A stretch of 64,000 bases of DNA, taken from NCBI GenBank assembly GCA_021323375.2, contig JAJPCT020000017.1, positions 1-64,000 on the forward strand. Direction: 5' to 3'. The DNA comes from Candidatus Wolframiiraptor gerlachensis (GTDB taxonomy: Archaea > Thermoproteota > Nitrososphaeria_A > Caldarchaeales > Wolframiiraptoraceae). The notes under the pieces were generated by a model. It did not search any database, was not told the DNA's origin, and saw nothing but the letters and a program-made list of their open reading frames with translations. Of the stretch, positions 39,511-49,111 are shown piece by piece (position 1 is the stretch's first letter; every line of letters begins with the position of its first letter). The position numbers were made by a program, and so were the translations under genes.

Positions 39511-41111
39511 CTCCCAGCCAGCCGCATTATCTTCTCCCGGAACTCTGATGGATTTCGTGGAAGTATAAGGGGTGCTAGGACCCTCGCGTATTTCGGGTCC
39601 ATCGCCTCCTCGACGACCTTGATGTTCCCGACTTCTGCGTATCCCTCGATCACGCCGGAGAAGAAGAGGTCCTCCTGCTCGGGCTTCAGATATCTAGCCG
39701 AGTAGTAGAGTAGCTCGGCCAGATCCCATGCATACGAATCGTCATAGGAGCATTGCTCTAGGTCGACGATGTAGATCCTGCTATCGGCCGCAAAGATGAA
39801 GCTTGATGGATTGCAGTCTCCGAGGCATATGCCGTTCTCGTGGAGCCTGGCGAGGAGCGCACCGATCTCCCGGCCACGCGTTGCAAGAGCCTCATCGAGA
39901 GAACTCCTTAGAACTCTTGCTAGGTCAATTCCTTCAATGAATTTCTGGAACAATATTCTCCCAGACCAGTTCACGTGTAGTATCTCGGCGGTGTTGAAGC
40001 CGAGCTCCATAAGCTTGTTCACGAAGTATATCTCGTTGCCCATCCTGATGGAGGCGAGGAGGGAGAAGTTCTTTACACCGATGGCCCATAGCCAGGCTGC
40101 TACCCACTTGAAATCTGTCCAATTGAGATATTTCTTCGCGAAGATTCTCATCCGAGAGCCATCCGTCGGGAACTCGATTATGTAGGCAGAGTTAAGGGCG
40201 CTCGCCGCCCTCCTGATCCTGATCTTCTCGGGCTCAACACCATAGAATGTCTCGACGAAGTCCCTAAGACCTAGCTCCACGTAGAGGGGCTGGGGGCCTA
40301 ACCCCGTCTCCCTCTCAACATATCTCGATGGCTCCGGGAGCTTCACGGGCCTAAGGATCATCGGGTCGAGTGTAAGCCCCCTAAGAGGCTCTATAGGCGA
40401 TGATAGGCTTGCACTGAGATATAGCTTGAAGGAATGCTCCAGCTCTCTCGAGATCTTCAGGAATGCCGATGACTTGGACAATGTTGAGAGCACATATTCC
40501 TCGCTTGGCGAGTAGCGCTCACCCCTTCTCACTAGGATGCCTTGGGAGACGAGATCACCTAGGGCTCGCTCAAATCCGGGGAGGACAAGCTTAAGAGACC
40601 CGGACAAGTGATCATGAAAGCAGGATTTCACAAGCCTTCTAACCGGTAGATGGATTGCGGAGAGCTTCCTGAGCTTGTCAAAGAGGAAGTATTCCGCCCT
40701 TATCAGGAGATGGCTTGAGGCGAGCCGATAGTCGAGAATAAGGTTCTGAAGCGATTCCAAGATCACGTGCCTCTTATACTTCACCTCCGCAGCGTCTAAG
40801 GCCTGGTCTCCCAACGCGGTCTTATACGGGAAGAGTAGGAGCGATGCTATCGCCCCGCCAAGCCTCTCATCCGCGCAGTCCCCCTCAAGATTCTCCTCGC
40901 CAACCGTGATCACTAGATCTGCTTGAACACATTCCTTAATCCTCTGAAACCTCGGCGGGGCATCACCCTCCAAGACGACCAGGACGTGGTAGGGCTCATT
41001 CTCGTAACCGAGAGCTATTGCTCCATGAATGCTCACAGATTTCACGCTAGCGCTCTCGGCCCCAAGACAGCTTAACACCAGCTCAGCGACATCATTGAAT
41101 GATCCTTCCAA
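39507..41111 (-). CDS. kinase-like protein with N-terminal nucleotidyltransferase-like region
   Basis: A 534-residue multidomain protein. Residues ~1-100 (SIHGAIALGYENEPYHVLVVLEG) suggest a degenerate nucleotidyltransferase fold. ~100-230 is helical, with a wing-like region ILVRRGERYSPSEEYVL. The C-terminal ~230 residues are a RIO/Bud32/APH-type kinase fold: LARLHENGICLGDCNPSSFIF stands for the catalytic HGD...N loop, with Asp and Asn retained, and IYIVDLEQCSYDD for the DFG. The read starts at TTG; the exact start is uncertain. It is coupled to the methyltransferase. The substrate is unknown. Confidence 0.7.
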   Translation of the reverse strand: MEGSFNDVAELVLSCLGAESASVKSVSIHGAIALGYENEPYHVLVVLEGDAPPRFQRIKECVQADLVITVGEENLEGDCADERLGGAIASLLLFPYKTALGDQALDAAEVKYKRHVILESLQNLILDYRLASSHLLIRAEYFLFDKLRKLSAIHLPVRRLVKSCFHDHLSGSLKLVLPGFERALGDLVSQGILVRRGERYSPSEEYVLSTLSKSSAFLKISRELEHSFKLYLSASLSSPIEPLRGLTLDPMILRPVKLPEPSRYVERETGLGPQPLYVELGLRDFVETFYGVEPEKIRIRRAASALNSAYIIEFPTDGSRMRIFAKKYLNWTDFKWVAAWLWAIGVKNFSLLASIRMGNEIYFVNKLMELGFNTAEILHVNWSGRILFQKFIEGIDLARVLRSSLDEALATRGREIGALLARLHENGICLGDCNPSSFIFAADSRIYIVDLEQCSYDDSYAWDLAELLYYSARYLKPEQEDLFFSGVIEGYAEVGNIKVVEEAMDPKYARVLAPLILPRNPSEFREKIMRLAGR

Positions 41112-41181
41112 CAGCTCTACTGCAAAAAGTATTCGCCTCTTACATTAATCCTCTTCGCGCAATCTTTATTTTCTCAGACTC

Positions 41182-42531
41182 GTGGATGATCTGCAGACCT
41201 TGGAGCCGGAGAAGATCTGTAAGCATATTGTCTCGGAGGCTCTTAAGCGCGGCGCGACCGATGCCGTCGTGGAGGTCTATGTCGGCCGAGAGCACATGAT
41301 AAAGTTCGCTAACAATATGATCGTATCGGCTGAGAGCCGCATCGTGAGCAGCATCAATATATTTGTAGCGATTGAGGGGAGGAGGGCGGCGACTTCGATC
41401 GATGGCCTCAACATACAAAGGGCGAGAGAAGCCTTAGAACATGCCATCCAGCTAGCGAGGCTCGCGCCACCCTCAGATACATATGCCCCGCTACCGAGGG
41501 GGCCATTCAAGTATGATGAGAGGCTCCTGAAGGGGTCTAAGATGCGTGTAGACCCAGATATGCTGGTTGACTCGGTTAATGCCGCGATAAACGCCGCCCT
41601 ATCCGCTGGGGCCGAGAGGGCTGCGGGAAGCCTCGTATATACGCGTGGGAGGACCTGGCTATTGACGAGCGGCGATGCTGGTGGAAGCTATGAGGACTCC
41701 ATGATAGAGCTCTCGATCCGGGCGCTTGCATCCGATAATGCTGCCGGCCACTTTGTCTCAATAGCGGCTAGGCGGGAGGACTTTAAGCCCGAGGAGGCTG
41801 GGAAGAGGGCGGGCGAGCTGGCGGCCATGGCCGTAAACCCCACAGAGGTGGAGCCCGGGACATATGAGGTGCTCCTAGGCCCTATGACCTTCGCGAATCT
41901 CGTCGAGGAGTTTGGAGAACATGACTCGGCATTCCACGTGGAGTCCGGCCTCTCATTCCTCGCTGATAAGATCGGCGAGAACGTTGCATCAGAGAAGTTC
42001 ACGCTAATCGATGACCCGACGATCCCGGGAACACCCGGCGCGAGGCCATTCGATGATGAAGGCCTGCCAACAAGGAGGAATGTTCTCATCGAGAGGGGCG
42101 TCCTCAAGACCTATCTCCATAACTCGGCAACAGCCAAGAAATTCAATACCGAGACCACGGCGAACGCGGGCCTGATAGTCCCACATCCCTTCAACCTCAT
42201 AGTTGAGGGCGGGAGCAGCAGCCTCGACAAATTGATCTCGAGCATAGATGATGGCATATTTGTCACGAATGATTGGTATCTCCGGTATCATAACTATCGG
42301 ACTGGTGACTTCTCCACAATCCCGAGAGACGCGATTCTGAGGATAAGGAAGGGTGGAATAGATGGGGCGGTGAAGGGCTTGAGGATAAGCGACAACATCG
42401 TGCGTGTCTTCAGGAATATCAGGGAGATGAGCGGGGAGCGCTATTGGATACTCTGGTGGGAGGTTGATACGCCGATTTATGCGCCCTATGCCGTGATAGA
42501 TAGGCTGAACTTCACGCGGCCCACATCCTAA
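41182..42531 (+). CDS. TldE/PmbA-type metallopeptidase-family protein
   Basis: A 449-residue protein of the TldD/PmbA family. N-terminal DAVVEVYVGREHMIKFANN, central VLLGPMTFANLVEEF and C-terminal FDDEGLPTRRNVLIERGVLKTYLHNSATAKKF are family features. No HExxxH zinc motif is present, so it corresponds to the PmbA/TldE subunit rather than the catalytic TldD, which is not in the window. TldD/E degrades unfolded or modified peptides. A GTG start with CTTTATTTT ~15-25 bases upstream suggests leaderless expression, divergent from the kinase-like gene. Confidence 0.88.
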   Translation: MDDLQTLEPEKICKHIVSEALKRGATDAVVEVYVGREHMIKFANNMIVSAESRIVSSINIFVAIEGRRAATSIDGLNIQRAREALEHAIQLARLAPPSDTYAPLPRGPFKYDERLLKGSKMRVDPDMLVDSVNAAINAALSAGAERAAGSLVYTRGRTWLLTSGDAGGSYEDSMIELSIRALASDNAAGHFVSIAARREDFKPEEAGKRAGELAAMAVNPTEVEPGTYEVLLGPMTFANLVEEFGEHDSAFHVESGLSFLADKIGENVASEKFTLIDDPTIPGTPGARPFDDEGLPTRRNVLIERGVLKTYLHNSATAKKFNTETTANAGLIVPHPFNLIVEGGSSSLDKLISSIDDGIFVTNDWYLRYHNYRTGDFSTIPRDAILRIRKGGIDGAVKGLRISDNIVRVFRNIREMSGERYWILWWEVDTPIYAPYAVIDRLNFTRPTS

Positions 42532-42557
42532 GCCCGTATATTCCTCGGATGATGCTG

Positions 42558-43349
42558 TTAGAGGCTGAGATCCTCCACCTCTCTATACCACGGCTTGGAT
42601 GTCCCTATCTTGGCGCGCTTAACCCAGTTCTTTGTCTTCTCGGAGCTCTCTATGGCGAGCTTGAGCTTCTCGATATTCTGGAGTATCCTCGCATGCTGGT
42701 CAGCCGTTATCACGCCCTCATCCCTGAACCTGCTCGCAAAGCTCTCGATCTTCCTTAGGTTCTCCAGAGCATCATACCAGAATCCCCAGTCATCTGATAA
42801 TATGCGCCCGATGTATCCAGCATGTATCACCTCTCGCCCATCGGCGTTATCAACCTCATGCGTCATTAGGATCGCTATGACATCGATTATGTCCTTCTTG
42901 TTTATCTGGTGAATCTGGAGCTTCTCCAAGAGCAGGTCTGTTAGGCTTATGGTTGGGTAGTCTAGCTCGAGCCTGCCCTTCCCCGGCTCGCTCCCGAAGA
43001 GGACATCATGGCTGAACTCAAGCCTGTCGAAGAAGATGTCAACCTTCACGCCATCCCTGAAGAATATTAGCCTCTTGTGGCCAAATAGCGTGTTTATGGC
43101 CCTGTTCTCGTCGAAGCCGAGCTCCCTCATGAGACATATCAGCTGCTTCCTCTGCTTACTATATCCGATGACGTCAACATCCGTGAATACCGTCCCGCCA
43201 TCAACTCTGCCAATACTCCTGAAGAACATGACCGCTCTTTCGTTCTCAGTGCAGTGGAGATAGGCTGCCACCGCTCCGAGAATCCTGAGTATTATTCCCC
43301 TGCTTTGGGCCCGCTTCAGCCACCTCGAGCGCGGGGGTCCTCCCAGCAC
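42558..43349 (-). CDS. nucleotidyltransferase-fold protein
   Basis: A 263-residue protein with features of a nucleotidyltransferase: RILGAVAAYLHC at the strand-turn-helix, FTDVDVIGYSKQRK supplying a D-x-D pair, and VKVDIFFDRLEFSHD as a third acidic strand. It is followed by helices (LTDLLLEKLQIHQINKKDIIDVIAIL) like those of AbiEii-type and related MNT proteins. No partner antitoxin is recognised beside it. The start is GTG and may be further downstream. It is convergent with the TldE gene (26 bases apart). Confidence 0.65.
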   Translation of the reverse strand: MLGGPPRSRWLKRAQSRGIILRILGAVAAYLHCTENERAVMFFRSIGRVDGGTVFTDVDVIGYSKQRKQLICLMRELGFDENRAINTLFGHKRLIFFRDGVKVDIFFDRLEFSHDVLFGSEPGKGRLELDYPTISLTDLLLEKLQIHQINKKDIIDVIAILMTHEVDNADGREVIHAGYIGRILSDDWGFWYDALENLRKIESFASRFRDEGVITADQHARILQNIEKLKLAIESSEKTKNWVKRAKIGTSKPWYREVEDLSL

Positions 43350-43593
43350 TAGCTCTAAGGAGAACTCAGTCCAGCAGACACTCCAAGCCCTAGCAATTCA
43401 CCACACAGGACTTTTATTAATCTTATCCTAGTCCACCAAAGAATCTTAAGCTATTCGGCCCTTTTACGAAATATTCTTCGTTGGATGAGGGGTGATGTCC
43501 GGGCCCGTGAGGCGGAACCTAGGCCAGCCCCTCAACTTTTAAGTAGCCAGATTCTAGGGGTTTCCCCATCTCCATCTCCGGCTTTTCGCAGAG

Positions 43594-43602
43594 ATTTATA
43601 TC
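43594..43602 (+). promoter_or_regulatory. TATA box of the class III aminotransferase gene
   Basis: ATTTATATC lies 24-32 bases upstream of ATG 43626, predicting a leaderless transcript and favouring that start over the ORF-track start at 43485. The rest of 43350-43593 holds a TATA-like TTAATAAAAG for the minus-strand gene (near 43405-43420) and nothing else that I can support. Confidence 0.55.
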
Positions 43603-43625
43603 CCCTAGAGATTAGCCTACTTATT

Positions 43626-44960
43626 ATGTCTAGGGTGCTTGAATATCTTGAGAGGGAGGAACGCGTAATTGGAAGGGTTATCGGCATAAGGTTTTACCCA
43701 ATCGTAGTGGAAAGGGCCTCGGGGTCTAGGGTCTTTGACGTGGATGGTAGGGAGTATATTGATTTCTCATCGCAATGGGCGGTAGTGAATCTTGGGCATA
43801 ATCACCCAGAAGTTATCGAGGCCGTAAGAAATCAGTTGGAGAAGCTGATATTCTCCTCTCACACGAGCTTCCCGAATACCGTCGCGATAGAGCTTGCTGA
43901 AAGGCTCGTGGAGTTGACGCCTGGGAATTTCGAGAAGAAGGTATGGTTCGGCTTAACGGGCTCTGATGCAAACGAGCTCACCTACAAGATCATGCCGATT
44001 TATTCCGGCAGGAGGAGGATGCTCGGATTCCAAGGATCTTATCATGGTCAGACGATGGGCGCATTAAGCTTGTCGGGGCATAAAGCGCTAACTAGGTTCA
44101 TCGGGTTCCCGAATGTCGTCAAAGCGCCCTACCCATATTGTTACAGGTGCCCGTTTAAACAGACTTATCCCGAGTGTGGATTACTATGCCTAGACTTCTT
44201 GGAGAACAATTCTATTGAGAATGCTCCCGCCGAGGATCTGGCCGCCGTGATTGTCGAGCCCGTGCAGAGTGATGGTGGAGTGATCGTCCCGCCCCCAGAA
44301 TTCATTCCAAGGCTCCATAGGATGTGTAGGGATAGGGGAATAAGCCTGATCGTAGATGAGGTTAAGGTTGGATTTGGAAGGACTGGCAGGTTCTTCGCCG
44401 TCGAGCACTTTAACGTGGCTCCGGATGTTATTTCGATAGCTAAACCTATGGCCTCAGGCTTCCCGCTCAGCGCCGTGGTTGGGAGGGCGGAGATAATGGA
44501 TGCGGCGCTAGCGGCCCACCTATTCACGAGCAGCGCTCACCCTGTTAGCTGCGCGGCATCGCTAGCCACGATAAACGTGATCCAGAGGAATGGACTTCTT
44601 GAGACGGCTTCTAGGATGGGCAACTACATCCTTGAGAGGCTTAGGGAGATCGCTGAGAAGCATCAATTGATAGGTGATGTCAGGGGGATGGGGATGATCC
44701 TCGGTGTTGAGCTTGTCAGGGATCATAGGGCGAAGACACCTGCCACGTTTGAGACTGCCTCCCTCGTTTATAGGGCCTATGAGCTCGGCCTCCTCCTAAC
44801 ATATGTAGGGACATATTCCAACGTGGTGGAGATTACGCCGCCACTAACAATTAGCATCGAGGAGGTAGATAGGGCGCTGGAGATCTTCGAGAAGGCGCTG
44901 GATGATGTGGAGAAGGATCGGGTGGATAAGGAGAGTGTTAGAAGGTTCGCTGGCTGGTAA
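43626..44960 (+). CDS. class III (omega-type) aminotransferase
   Basis: A ~444-residue PLP enzyme of the acetylornithine/GABA aminotransferase group. Features are IDFSSQWAVVNLGHNHP, FGLTGSDANELTYKI, FQGSYHGQTMGALSLSG, SLIVDEVKVGFGRTGRFFA and SIAKPMASGFPLSAVVG with the PLP Lys. A Cys-rich insert (YCYRCPFKQTYPECGLLC) resembles those seen in some GABA and diamine transaminases. Together with the nearby PuuA-like ligase, permease and gamma-glutamyltransferase it may act in amine or GABA catabolism. That is inferred from context. Confidence 0.9.
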   Translation: MSRVLEYLEREERVIGRVIGIRFYPIVVERASGSRVFDVDGREYIDFSSQWAVVNLGHNHPEVIEAVRNQLEKLIFSSHTSFPNTVAIELAERLVELTPGNFEKKVWFGLTGSDANELTYKIMPIYSGRRRMLGFQGSYHGQTMGALSLSGHKALTRFIGFPNVVKAPYPYCYRCPFKQTYPECGLLCLDFLENNSIENAPAEDLAAVIVEPVQSDGGVIVPPPEFIPRLHRMCRDRGISLIVDEVKVGFGRTGRFFAVEHFNVAPDVISIAKPMASGFPLSAVVGRAEIMDAALAAHLFTSSAHPVSCAASLATINVIQRNGLLETASRMGNYILERLREIAEKHQLIGDVRGMGMILGVELVRDHRAKTPATFETASLVYRAYELGLLLTYVGTYSNVVEITPPLTISIEEVDRALEIFEKALDDVEKDRVDKESVRRFAGW

Positions 44961-45915
44961 ATGGGATAAATGGGCTTCCATTATCCCATATCTCGAGCCT
45001 GAATCCCCTATCCAGCAGCATCCCCCTAACCTTCTCCTCTAGGCTCGCGGGAACCACGATTATTACGCCCCCCTCCCTTCCATCACCTCTTAGAAGCGCC
45101 CTCCTCACATACTCAGCCGGCTGCAAGTGGGCACCATACATCCTATATGTCTCCCTGAGTATCAGGAAGCATCTATCATCGACCTCGATTAGACCGCCGC
45201 ATCCAATATAATGCCCAACGCTCTCCCTGAAAATCTCCTGGAACTCTTCTCCTAGGAGGAGCTTCTCCGAGAGCCTCGGGATCTTCTCCGAGTCGAGTAG
45301 ATGCCTCGTGTTCAAGTTTAGTATGAATTGAGCATCATACTCCCCCGATCTTCTAATTATGTCTAGGAGACCCATCATCCTGTCCTCTGTTAGGAACCCG
45401 CCCTCCGTCTTGCTAACTGTCTTCACGGGGATTGCTCTCAGCTCTGACATGCTTATCTCATGTATGGCGCGGATGACGCCCTCGGGACTCGCGCCGAGCT
45501 CATGCGGCTTCAGCGTCGTCGGGAGGTCATCAAACTTATACCAGATATCCCTATTCCTCCTCATAATCTCCTCCGCCTCATCCTTCGGCAGCCTCGCCAC
45601 CTCGAGCTTAAGCCTCTTCAACTTCTCCAGATCACGGGGATCAACATTCACCCTCGCTATGTATGCGACATAATCTTGGTCGACTATCTCGCCCCTATGA
45701 GACCTGTATCCTAGGCCTCTTAGGATATAGGCGGCGGCGAACGCCCCACAAAGGCTCTCCTTCTGATCAAGCTCGTTGAGATATTCCCTATGGATCTCGA
45801 GATAGCGTGGCGTTGGGTATACCCTTATCCTGTCTCCGATGCTCTGAAGTATCTTCTCAGCATCAACATCCTTCAGCGTGCTCAGGATCTTCCTTATCTT
45901 AGAATACTGGGACAT
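44938..45915 (-). CDS. unknown protein with conserved-looking Cys/His motifs, coupled to GlnA-like ligase
   Basis: A 325-residue soluble protein that I do not recognise with confidence. ESLCGAFAAAYILRGLGYRS near residue 55 has the look of a cysteine-hydrolase helix (Cys at a helix start). DQDYVAYIARV follows, and GHYIGCGGLIEVDDRCFLI near residue 235 could supply a His. It may belong to a papain- or C39-like fold, but this is a guess. It overlaps the GlnA-like gene by 17 bases, so it is translated with it. The 3' end overlaps the convergent aminotransferase by 23 bases. Confidence 0.6.
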   Translation of the reverse strand: MSQYSKIRKILSTLKDVDAEKILQSIGDRIRVYPTPRYLEIHREYLNELDQKESLCGAFAAAYILRGLGYRSHRGEIVDQDYVAYIARVNVDPRDLEKLKRLKLEVARLPKDEAEEIMRRNRDIWYKFDDLPTTLKPHELGASPEGVIRAIHEISMSELRAIPVKTVSKTEGGFLTEDRMMGLLDIIRRSGEYDAQFILNLNTRHLLDSEKIPRLSEKLLLGEEFQEIFRESVGHYIGCGGLIEVDDRCFLILRETYRMYGAHLQPAEYVRRALLRGDGREGGVIIVVPASLEEKVRGMLLDRGFRLEIWDNGSPFIPFTSQRTF

Positions 45916-47266
45916 AGTTCCTAATCTCCCATGGGCTCACATATCTGTTATATGAGTCGCACTCAACCCTCTTAATCTTGATATATTCGTTTACGAGGTC
46001 TAGGCCAAGCTCCGTCTTAATGTAGCTGTCTTGATCGAGGTATGATAATGCCTCGTCAAGGCTTCTTGGGAGGAGCTCTATATTCCTTCTAACCCTCTCC
46101 TCCGGGGAGAGCTTGTAGGCGTCAACGTTCACTGGGTCTCCAGGGTCGATCTCTTCTCTAATGCCATGCACCCCCGCCGCGATCGTTGCCGCTAGGGCCA
46201 GATAGGGGTTTGCCGCGGGATCCGGTGTCCTAAACTCTATCCTGATATTGCTCTCCTCCTTGCCAGCCCTAGTCGTCGGCACCCGTATTGCCGCCGACCT
46301 GTTATTGTATCCATAGCATATGTTTGATGGCGCCCAAGAGCCTGGAATCAGCCTCTTGTAGGAGTTTACTGTTGGGGCCACGATCGCTGATAAGGCCTTC
46401 ATGTGATGCAGTATTCCGCCTATGAAGTGGTATGCTATCTTGGAGAGGCTTAGCCCTCTTACATCATTCTTGCCGTAGAATGCATTTCTCCCGGTCTTCT
46501 CGTCTAGGGCGCTTATGTGGAGGTGCATCCCGCTTCCCGCATGCCAGTCGAATGGCTTCGCCATGAATGTGGCTACTAGGCCATGTTTGGCCGCAACGCC
46601 CTTCGCCGCATCCCTCAAAACCACCACATCATCAGCAGCCCTCAGAGCTTCTCTATGCTTCATGACTATCTCCAGCTGCCCCGGGCCATACTCCTTGATG
46701 AACCTCGAGACGAATATCCCCGAAGCCTTGAGAGCATTAATTATCTCTAGGGCAATGTCTCCGAGAGTATCATATCCGACTGTTGAGAAGCATTTGGCCC
46801 AGTCCACGGGCTCGACTCTATCCAAGGCCACCTGCCTCAGAATGTAGAACTCTATCTCGGCGGCGCTCTGGAAGATCAGCCCAAGCTCCTCCCGATATCT
46901 TCTCAGGAGCCTTCTCAGGAGGCTGCGCGTGCAGAAGTCCCACTCAGTCCCATCCCTCATCATCATGTCGCAAATTACCCTACCCTGTCCCTGAGAGTAT
47001 GATATCGGGGAGAATGTCTCGAGATCCGGGACTAGGAAGATATCCTCCGACTCAGGGCCGAATCTCGGCTCGGCTAGGATTGTGTCTAGGGCTGTGAAGG
47101 ACTGCATCGCCATCGTCAATCCTATGCCGTGAACAAGCTGATCTTCGAGCTCATCAATGTATGATGCCTTCGCCCTCAAAACACCATCAAGCCCAACATA
47201 AATGAACCTGACAAGCTGGATGTTATTCCTCCTAGCGGCCTCAATTACCTCCTCCAGCTTACCCAT
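45899..47266 (-). CDS. glutamine synthetase-like gamma-glutamyl ligase (PuuA/GlnT type)
   Basis: A 455-residue GS-fold ligase. The beta-grasp N-terminus has VRFIYVGLDGVLRAKA, and the metal/ATP residues are in AEIEFYIL, GPGQLEIVM, HAGSGMHLHIS and IRIEFRTPDPAANPYLALAA. NSYKRLIPGSWAPSNICYG matches the ammonia/amine region. Sequence texture and neighbours (APC permease, class III aminotransferase, gamma-glutamyltransferase) favour ligation of Glu to an amine rather than housekeeping glutamine synthesis. The adenylylation-site Tyr loop of GSI-beta is not evident. ATG 47266 has GGTGG upstream. Confidence 0.85.
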   Translation of the reverse strand: MGKLEEVIEAARRNNIQLVRFIYVGLDGVLRAKASYIDELEDQLVHGIGLTMAMQSFTALDTILAEPRFGPESEDIFLVPDLETFSPISYSQGQGRVICDMMMRDGTEWDFCTRSLLRRLLRRYREELGLIFQSAAEIEFYILRQVALDRVEPVDWAKCFSTVGYDTLGDIALEIINALKASGIFVSRFIKEYGPGQLEIVMKHREALRAADDVVVLRDAAKGVAAKHGLVATFMAKPFDWHAGSGMHLHISALDEKTGRNAFYGKNDVRGLSLSKIAYHFIGGILHHMKALSAIVAPTVNSYKRLIPGSWAPSNICYGYNNRSAAIRVPTTRAGKEESNIRIEFRTPDPAANPYLALAATIAAGVHGIREEIDPGDPVNVDAYKLSPEERVRRNIELLPRSLDEALSYLDQDSYIKTELGLDLVNEYIKIKRVECDSYNRYVSPWEIRNYVPVF

Positions 47267-47362
47267 AGTAATCCACCTTCTCCTAAGCGAGCTAATTAAC
47301 TTTTAAGGAGAACGACTCCTCGGTGAAGAATCTTTTGAGAACGCCGGGTTTTCGTAAAATTC

Positions 47363-47370
47363 TTATATAT
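47363..47370 (+). promoter_or_regulatory. TATA box of the APC permease gene
   Basis: TTATATAT lies ~22-29 bases upstream of GTG 47392, predicting a leaderless transcript starting there. A second TATA-like CCTTAAAAG at ~47296-47305 on the minus strand would serve the GlnA-like gene. Confidence 0.5.
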
Positions 47371-47391
47371 GGGTGGCGGCGGCTCAGAATC

Positions 47392-49012
47392 GTGAGCTCT
47401 GACGAGATAGTTTTCGTTAGGAAAACTTCGGGGCTGGTTAAGGAGATCGGCGCCTTCTCCGTGATGGCTATGGCGGCGAACTACGTCATCGCTGATGGCT
47501 TCTACCTATTTACGGCTAGGCAGGGCTATGATGCTCCGGGAGCGAATATACCGCTAGCGATGCTCATCGGCGGGACGATAATGGTTCTAGCAGCCTTCGC
47601 GGTAGTCCTGCTAACCATGGCCATGCTCAGGACAGCATCAGACTATGTTTGTATCTCGAGGATACTCCACCCGCTACTCGGATACGTGGAGGCATTGCTG
47701 GTCTTCGGCGTCCATATCTGGATCGTCGGCGCGCTATCCTTCTTCATGGCATGGTTCTGGGGCAGTGCCATAATTCAGATAGGCCTCGCGACCCATAATA
47801 GCGGCCTAGTTGCGCTGGGAGAATGGCTCTCCACAGATGTAACGGCATCCGTCGTCATCGGGATCATATACGTGCTAGTATTCGGCGTTATCAGCCTGCT
47901 CGGTGTAAAGGTCTACAAATATGTGGTTAACGCGCTCTTCGTTATAGCGCTGGCAGCCGGGATAGCCACGGTGGCTGGGGCAGTGTATACGGCGACGCTA
48001 TCACCCGCTCAGGTCAAGCATCTATGGGATATGACGTATGGCGCTGGAGCCTATGATGAGATAATGAGAGTTGCAGAGGCGACGGGCTGGAGTGAGCATA
48101 TTGCATCATTCACCGGCAATCCGTCTACATGGGGCTGGCCAGGCCCATGGTCGCTCGGGGTGACGCTCTCGCTCAGCTTGGTGGTCTCGGCATATGCCTT
48201 CTGGGGCCTTGAGTTCGCCAACTATATGGCTGGCGAGATAGATAGGCCGAAGAGGAACTTCCTCCTAGGTGTCATAGGTGCAATCATACTCGTCTTCGCC
48301 TACTATCTCTCAATATCATCCCTTACGCTTCTAGGTCTTAGAGAGTTCTTCTCGGCCTACAATTACGTGATGTATACCGAGGCAGCTTACAGCCAGCTCA
48401 CGATCAATCCTGTCCAGACGCCGACTTGGGCCGTTTTCATAGCATCGCTCTTCGGGGGCTGGACCCCGATACTCGCCGTGATAATGTCCCTCGCCGTTCC
48501 CCTTTGGGTGATGAACGGCATTCCCGTCTATATGATGGTGCCCTCAAGGATCGCCTTTGCGCTCGCATTCGATAGATTCTTCCCCGAGAAGCTCGCAGAG
48601 GTTAATGAGAGGTTCCGGACACCACACTGGTCAATAATCTTGGTGATGGCTGGCGCCATAGCAATGATATTCGTCCTAGCATCGCCCGAATATGGACCGC
48701 TCTTTTACGCGATAACCGCGGTTACAGCAGTAACCGTCAAGTGGTTCCTCTCGGCAATTGCCACAACGATCATGCCATACAGGAGACCTGAGATATTCAA
48801 GGAAGGCTATACTGGGACCATCGGAAGGATCCCGGTCGTATCCATCGTTGGTGGAGCAGCGGTGGTCGCGACATTTGCGCTTCTAGTGCTTGGTTTGCAG
48901 GAAGTTGCCAAGGACCCGACACTGAGTCTCACCGCTCTGGATGATAGGCTGGACTCTATTAGCAGTGGTCCTCTATGCCTACTATAGTTGGGTGAATAAG
49001 AAGAGGGCATAG
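47392..49012 (+). CDS. APC-family amino acid/polyamine permease, frameshifted at the 3' end
   Basis: A twelve-helix secondary transporter of the APC superfamily with N-terminal KTSGLVKEIGAFSVMAMAANYVIADG. The ORF in frame 47392-48987 ends in a non-hydrophobic DDRLDSISSGPLCLL. Reading +1 from about 48926 gives SPLWMIGWTLLAVVLYAYYSWVNKK ending at TAG 49010-49012, a proper last helix and basic tail. A single-base indel near 48921-48935 (real or a sequencing error) is therefore likely. The GTG 47392 start fits the TATA at 47363. By context it may import amines, GABA or amino acids for the adjacent gamma-glutamyl enzymes. Confidence 0.85.
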
Positions 49013-49111
49013 AAGTCAGGAAGATATTCAGCGGATACCGCCAGCCTAGGATTGTGACCCGGCCCAGCTTTTTATCCTCCCATTTTTATCTTTCCCGGGC
49101 TGAAAGGGGCG

